Origin: JAIQFF01 sp963725615
GTDB lineage: Bacteria; Acidobacteriota; Terriglobia; Terriglobales; Acidobacteriaceae
NCBI GenBank assembly: GCA_963725615.1
Contig: CAVRZO010000001.1
Coordinates: forward strand, 248,001-312,000
DNA length: 64,000 nucleotides
Reading direction: 5' to 3'
Under the pieces are notes generated by a model. It ran no database searches. It was not told the DNA's origin and saw nothing but the letters and a program-made list of their open reading frames with translations. Shown here piece by piece: positions 59,782 through 64,000 of the stretch; the first letter of the stretch is position 1; every line of letters begins with the position of its first letter. The translations under genes were made by a program, and so were the position numbers.

Positions 59782-59883
59782 CAATGTGGTGCGACCCAGC
59801 CGGGACATCGGACTTACCCTCTAGGGATTTCTTCAGCGTACGCAGCAAAGCGGCCGCTCGCGCTATCCCTGGCCCTTCGGTAT

Positions 59884-60288
59884 TTATCGGTTTCTCCCAC
59901 GTTTGCTGTTGACGCGCAGCCACGCCGTGTAGGCCGCCTCATCGAGCGTACCGCCCGCAAGACCGAAGACGGCTTGGGTGGCATCCTCCTCGCTTGCGCT
60001 GAATATGAATCCGTTGAGCTCAAGGAAAAGAAGGCCCGCAACAAAGCCAACCCGCTTGTTTCCGTCGACGAATGGATGGTTGCGGATGATGCCCGCCGTA
60101 TAGAGCGCCGCCATCTCAATCACGTCAGAATGGTGGGCATAGGCGTGATGCTGGCGGGGTCGAGCCAGAGCAGATTGCAGAAGCCCTTCATCGCGCAATC
60201 CCGGGCTGCCGCCGCAGGCGGCTAACAGTTGGTCGTGGATCGCGAGGACATCGCGCGGCTCAATCCAGATCGGTTCCTTGCTCTTCAC
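59884..60288 (-). CDS. Doc/Fic-family toxin (death on curing)
   Basis: 134 aa. The Fic core NHPFVDGNKRVGFVAGLLFL is complete, with preceding helices (LRDEGLLQSALARPRQHHAY). Doc toxins phosphorylate EF-Tu, while other Fic proteins AMPylate targets. The start overlaps the antitoxin stop by 4 bp (ATGA). The pairing with an AbrB/MazE-fold antitoxin instead of Phd is notable. Confidence 0.92.
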   Translation of the reverse strand: MKSKEPIWIEPRDVLAIHDQLLAACGGSPGLRDEGLLQSALARPRQHHAYAHHSDVIEMAALYTAGIIRNHPFVDGNKRVGFVAGLLFLELNGFIFSASEEDATQAVFGLAGGTLDEAAYTAWLRVNSKRGRNR

Positions 60289-60512
60289 TTTGCGAGGGCG
60301 CGCAGGGTGTTGCGATAGCGGCCCATAATCCCTTCGGCCTTCTTCATTTTCTTCTCGAATGCCGGATCGTAAGGGGTAAGCCGGTAGCCGCCGTCCGCGG
60401 CCTCAATCAGGAAAAGTCTCTCACCGTCTTCGGTGCGTAAGCGGTGGATAACCTCTTTAGGCAGAACCACTCCAAGCGAGTTGCCGAATTTGCGGACCTT
60501 GAGTTCTACCAT
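60285..60512 (-). CDS. AbrB/MazE-type antitoxin for Doc
   Basis: 75 aa. MVELKVRKFGNSLGVVLPKE is the AbrB/MazE DNA-binding hairpin; the tail FEKKMKKAEGIMGRYRNTLR is a helix likely to bind Doc. It precedes the toxin, as usual, and has a 20-bp palindrome upstream. Confidence 0.9.
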   Translation of the reverse strand: MVELKVRKFGNSLGVVLPKEVIHRLRTEDGERLFLIEAADGGYRLTPYDPAFEKKMKKAEGIMGRYRNTLRALAK

Positions 60513-60530
60513 GGTTCCCCCATCTCTTAA

Positions 60531-60550
60531 GTTATTACAATTGTAATAAC
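60531..60550. promoter_or_regulatory. 20-bp perfect palindrome, likely Doc operon operator
   Basis: GTTATTACAATTGTAATAAC is fully self-complementary and AT-rich in a GC-rich region. It lies 19 bp before the antitoxin ATG (minus strand), where an autoregulatory operator is expected. Confidence 0.75.
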
Positions 60551-60645
60551 ATTCAGCGAGTCGCGCAAGTGGCCACAGCAGGGCCTCTCATTCCGAGCCC
60601 ATTGCGCTGATGCCGTCTCCTTCCCTAGCAGCAAGTGTTCAGGCG

Positions 60646-61392
60646 CTACTCCGGGTCCTGAAACAACGACGGCGTTTTCTTCAACAGCTCCTCCAGAAAA
60701 CCTTCTCGCTCATTCACAAAATGCCGCACAATTTGTGCCGAAGAGGTCTCCTCGTAGTCGACTTCATGAATGCCGCCGTCGTCGAACGACAGAATCTGAG
60801 CCTTGGGATATCCGAGCAGAATAGGAGAATGGCTCGAAATAATGAATTGCGCGTCTTTGATGTTTCTCTAACACGTCGTGGATCAGCACTAAAAAGGCAA
60901 GCTGCCGTTGAGGAGAGAGAGCTGCCTCAGGTTCATCCAGCAGAAACAGGCCGTTACGCCGGAATTTGAGGTCGAGAACCGTGAAGAACATCTCACCGTG
61001 TGAGTGCGCGTGAAGGCTCTTGCCGCCATAGGATACGTTCATACCAACGTCGTCAATGTAGGAAGCGCTGTTGAAGAAGCTCTCTGCTCGCAGAAAATAT
61101 CCCGCGCCAGTCCTCTTGTCGAAGGACAGCCGCAGCGCCCTTACCAAGGGGTCAACCGAGTGGTTGCTGGCAGTCGTGTCGTTTGAGAAATTGCGGTTTC
61201 CGCCTTCCCGGCCAAATCCGTAGTGGGCAGCAATAGCTTCCAACAGAGTGGATTTTCCGGTGCCGTTCTCTCCAGCGAAGAAGCAAATACGTGAATGGAG
61301 GGTAATGTCGTGCAAACTATCGTCGCGACAGAGAATGGATAGGTTTCCCAATTGTCCACTCGGTCGCGGAGCAGTGTGATTTTCTTCAGCAC
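60646..61392 (-). pseudogene. COG3910-like ATPase with two frameshifts
   Basis: Three frames join into one product: MLKKITLLRDRVDNWETYPF, then ITLHSRICFFAGENGTGKST (Walker A), FLRAESFFNSASYIDDVGMN, HAHSHGEMFFTVLDLKFRRN, LFLLDEPEAALSPQRQLAFL (Walker B), then FIISSHSPILLGYPKAQILS and EREGFLEELLKKTPSLFQDP to the TAG at 60648. One base is missing near 61318 and one is extra near 60862; the total (747) is a multiple of three, as expected. The family is of predicted ATPases of unknown role. It lies beside the Doc operon. Confidence 0.78.
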
Positions 61393-61400
61393 GGAATAAA

Positions 61401-62067
61401 CTACGCCGACGCCGCTTCCTGACTTCCCAGCGGCAGGAAATACTGCGTTCCCTTGATTGGCGCCGACACTTTCCGCAGCAACTCCTGCAAATCCTGGTTG
61501 CGCTCGACGAAATCAATTTCCGACGTGTTTACGATCAGGAGATCCGACGACGTGTAGTGAAAGAAAAAGTGCTCGTAAGCCTTGATCACTTCTTCCAGAT
61601 AGTCTTCGTTGATCGCTTTCTCTCCTGGCGCGTTTTTCTTTTTCAGGCGCTTCTTCAGCACTTCGGGCGTGGCTTGCAGGTAGATGACCAGATCGGGTGT
61701 GGGTAGTTGTTCGCGGAAATGGTTGTAATAGCGGTTATAGATTTCCAGTTCCTGATCGTTCAGGTTGAGGCAGGCGAAGACTTTGTCTTTCTCGAAAACG
61801 AAATCGGTGACTACGGTTTTCTGCGAGCGCGGGCCAAGGTCGAGGGCGCGCAGCTGCTCGAAGCGGCGAATCATGAAGGCGAATTGCGTCTGGAAGCCGG
61901 CGCCGGGCTCGCCTTTGTAGAACGCGCCCGAGAAAAGGATTGTCCTCCGACTCCATGACCTGCTGCGCGTTGAGACGCTCGGCCAGGATCCGCGCCAGCG
62001 TGCTCTTGCCGACTCGTATGGGGCCTTCGACTGCAATATAACGGGGCAGCTCAAAAAGATTAGCCAT
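61401..62067 (-). pseudogene. Deoxynucleoside kinase, one frameshift
   Basis: ATG 62067 starts MANLFELPRYIAVEGPIRVG (P-loop, then KST), AERLNAQQVMESEDNPFL; one extra base near 61941 shifts the frame. It resumes as AFYKGEPGAGFQTQFAFMIR, VVTDFVFEKDKVFACLNLND, PTPDLVIYLQATPEVLKKRL, to 61401. Matches dAdo/dCyd kinases in purine/pyrimidine salvage. Length 667 = 3n+1 supports a one-base insertion (GGG for GG). Confidence 0.85.
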
Positions 62068-62162
62068 TGATTAGAAGATCAGAGGAATTGAAGTTCCTTC
62101 GCAGCATATCTCGCCTGAGGCCTGGAGGCAATTGTGGAAAGAGTTAACAGGGGAGAGATTTC

Positions 62163-62240
62163 ATATTGCAGATTTCAGATCGATGATTGCAACCTAAGGC
62201 GAGTGGCAAATCTGAAATCTGCAATCTCGAATCTGCAATG
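62163..62240. repeat. ATTGCAGATTTCAGAT inverted repeat
   Basis: ATTGCAGATTTCAGAT at the left end pairs with ATCTGAAATCTGCAAT, and another partial copy (AATCTGCAAT) follows. It sits in the 5' region of the deacetylase gene, opposite the nucleoside kinase start. It is a family of its own. Confidence 0.75.
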
Positions 62241-62260
62241 CGGTTACAATCGCGGTCAGC

Positions 62261-62980
62261 ATGTACCGCACCATCGTCACCACCGCCGTGGCCGCAGCTG
62301 CTTCTGCCGCGGGCTATCAATCCATGGCGCCGACCGGACAATGGTTCGGCCACACCTTCACCGGGCTGGGCCGCCGGTCGAAGCAATTGGCGCTGACTTA
62401 CGATGACGGACCCAACGACCCGCACACCCAGCGCTTGCTGGATGTGCTGGCACATCACCATGTTCACGCCACTTTTTTTCTGATCGGGCGCTACGTGCAG
62501 CAACGGCCGGACATCGTTCGTGAACTGGTAAAGGCTGGGCATGTCGTGGGGAACCACACCTTCACTCATCCTCTACTCATCTTCAAAGGCGCCAACGAAC
62601 TCAGGTCACAGCTCGACAATTGTCATCGCGCTCTGACCGACGCCATAAGCGCACACTCCAATCTGTTCCGCCCGCCTTTTGGAGGCCGGCGCCCCGCGGT
62701 GCTGCGCATCGCGCGTCAGATGGGACTGGAACCAATTATGTGGAACGTCACGGGCTATGACTGGAATGCAAGCTCAGCCGAGCAGATCGAGCGCAAGGTG
62801 ACAAGCCAGGTCCGTGGCGGAAATGTAATTCTGCTGCACGATGGCGGACATCGTGAGTTCGGCGCCGATCGTTCGTTTACCGTTACTGCGACGGATCGGT
62901 TGATTTCTCGCTACAAATCGGAAGGGTATGAGTTTGTGACGATTCCACAGATGATGCGAAAGGCAGATTTCAGTTCGTAG
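62261..62980 (+). CDS. Polysaccharide deacetylase (NodB/CE4 type)
   Basis: 239 aa. The CE4 motifs are complete: LALTYDDGPNDPHTQ (motif 1, catalytic Asp and metal Asp), GHVVGNHTFTHPLLI (metal His pair), RPPFGGRRPAVLRI, and ILLHDGGHR at the end. An N-terminal hydrophobic stretch (IVTTAVAAAASAAGY) is a weak signal peptide or anchor. It removes acetyl groups from GlcNAc polymers, such as peptidoglycan or exopolysaccharide. A TACAAT box lies at 62244. Confidence 0.9.
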   Translation: MYRTIVTTAVAAAASAAGYQSMAPTGQWFGHTFTGLGRRSKQLALTYDDGPNDPHTQRLLDVLAHHHVHATFFLIGRYVQQRPDIVRELVKAGHVVGNHTFTHPLLIFKGANELRSQLDNCHRALTDAISAHSNLFRPPFGGRRPAVLRIARQMGLEPIMWNVTGYDWNASSAEQIERKVTSQVRGGNVILLHDGGHREFGADRSFTVTATDRLISRYKSEGYEFVTIPQMMRKADFSS

Positions 62981-62990
62981 TTCTCGGATC

Positions 62991-64000
62991 TCAGCTTGCA
63001 CTGGCCACGGGCATGGTCGCGAACGCCTGCCTCGCTGCTGTGATGGTCTGGTGGACATCTTTTTCGGTGTGGGCGGCGCTCAGGAATGCCGCTTCGAACT
63101 GGGATGGCGGCAAGTACACGCCTCGATCCAGCATGGCGCGGAAAAACCGGGCGAAGGCTTTGCTGTCGCACTTGGCTGCCGACGTCCAATCGGTCACTGG
63201 ACCATTGCTAAAAAACCAGGTGAACATGGATCCGACGCGATTGCACTCGATCGGCACTCCCGCGTCCCTGGCCGCGGCGGTCACACCTTCGCTCAACTGC
63301 GCACTGCGAAGTTCCAGGCCGGTGTACAGAGTGCCCTTGTGGTTGCGCAGGTAACGCAGTGTGGCAAGGCCGGCGGCCATGGCGAGCGGGTTCCCGGAAA
63401 GCGTTCCTGCCTGATAGACCGGACCAAGCGGCGCGACCATGTCCATGATCTCGGAAGGACCGCCATATGCGCCCACGGGGAGTCCGCCGCCAATGATCTT
63501 TCCAAACGTGGTCAGGTCCGGCAGAATTCCGTATCGCTCCTGCGCTCCGCCGAAGGCCAGGCGAAAGCCGGTCATCACTTCGTCGAAAATGAGCACGGAT
63601 CTGTCGCGCTCGGTAATCTCGCGCAGCGCGTCCAGATACATCGGACTCGGCGGCACGCATCCCATGTTGCCAACCACCGGTTCCACGATCACACACGCGA
63701 TCTGCTTGCTGAACTTCTTGAAAGCCAGCTCCAGTGCGTCCGTGTCATTGAAGGGAAGCGCCAGTGTCAGCTGGGTGAATTCTTCGGGCACTCCGGCCGA
63801 GCCGGGAATGCCCAGCGTGGCCACACCCGAACCGGCTTTCACCAGCAGCGCGTCCGCATGGCCGTGATAGCAGCCTTCAAACTTCACGATGTACTTGCGC
63901 CCGGTGTAAGCGCGGGCCAGGCGGATGGCCGACATGGTGGCTTCCGTGCCCGAGTTGACGAAGCGGATTTTTTCCACGTGGGGGAAGGCCGAGATCACGA
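62991..64000 (-). CDS. hemL: Glutamate-1-semialdehyde 2,1-aminomutase, 5' end cut by window
   Basis: At least 336 residues, reaching the window edge. It converts glutamate-1-semialdehyde to 5-aminolevulinate in the C5 tetrapyrrole pathway. PLP-enzyme motifs are VNSGTEATMSAIRLARAYTG, KFEGCYHGHADALLVKAGSG, VLIFDEVMTGFRLAFGGAQE, and the PLP lysine in TTFGKIIGGGLPVGAYGG. The last residues (ATMPVASAS) lie 10 bp past the deacetylase stop (convergent). Confidence 0.95.
   Translation of the reverse strand, partial: VISAFPHVEKIRFVNSGTEATMSAIRLARAYTGRKYIVKFEGCYHGHADALLVKAGSGVATLGIPGSAGVPEEFTQLTLALPFNDTDALELAFKKFSKQIACVIVEPVVGNMGCVPPSPMYLDALREITERDRSVLIFDEVMTGFRLAFGGAQERYGILPDLTTFGKIIGGGLPVGAYGGPSEIMDMVAPLGPVYQAGTLSGNPLAMAAGLATLRYLRNHKGTLYTGLELRSAQLSEGVTAAARDAGVPIECNRVGSMFTWFFSNGPVTDWTSAAKCDSKAFARFFRAMLDRGVYLPPSQFEAAFLSAAHTEKDVHQTITAARQAFATMPVASAS

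Overview
The window reads as a chromosomal segment of a soil Acidobacteriota (class Terriglobia, Koribacter/Sulfotelmatobacter-like). This is an inference, resting on GC-rich sequence, two large Ser/Thr kinases with C-terminal TPR arrays, an ECF sigma factor coupled to a PhnB/VOC protein, a complete run of lipid A/Kdo/heptose genes (so a Gram-negative envelope), many small secreted proteins of unknown function, and very dense intergenic hairpin repeats. The layout is mostly housekeeping with a few accessory patches. No rRNA, tRNA or CRISPR array was seen.

Layout. 1-15 kb: EamA transporter (cut by the window edge), Ser/Thr kinase, VOC protein plus ECF sigma, YcaQ-like glycosylase, rpe, a BamD-like lipoprotein, a response regulator with a Lys/Glu tail, modA plus a molybdate-type regulator, and DUF3300. 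15-22 kb (accessory): glutamine-rich exported protein, relict IS110 element, broken AAA ATPase, an unknown protein, a diguanylate cyclase, and a 140-bp MITE-like element. 22-34 kb: valS, nadC, birA, coaX, an unknown gene, rlmD, comEC. 34-42 kb: PQQ dehydrogenase with cytochrome c tail, GlxA-type regulator, DUF4242 protein, second kinase, TPR protein. 42-49 kb: envelope cluster on the minus strand (kdtA, lpxK, hldE-kinase, hldE-adenylyltransferase, heptosyltransferase, ICMT-like methyltransferase). 49-57 kb: gatB, a RAYT element, exported proteins, bcp, alkyladenine glycosylase. 56.6-64 kb: panC and panB, two toxin-antitoxin pairs, an ATPase, a deoxynucleoside kinase, a polysaccharide deacetylase and hemL (cut by the window edge).

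The most striking signal is a REP/RAYT system. A 157-aa Y1 (REP-associated tyrosine) transposase at 51051-51524 is flanked by a perfect 27-bp inverted repeat. Each copy is a short head (GTGTGG) followed by a 9-bp hairpin with a 3-nt loop. About 20 other loci in the window have the same architecture: a head GTAGG or GTGTGG, then a hairpin whose arm sequence differs from locus to locus while pairing is kept. Most come as inverted pairs. Several overlap genes: the GTAG head supplies the stop codon of at least five genes, the loop supplies the stop of kdtA, and copies lie in frame inside rlmD and the birA N-terminus.

Several otherwise conserved genes (panB, a small gene between panB and panC, a COG3910-like ATPase, the deoxynucleoside kinase, the AAA ATPase at 18.8 kb) carry single-base frameshifts, six of them within 4.6 kb. 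Local sequence error is at least as likely as true gene decay.
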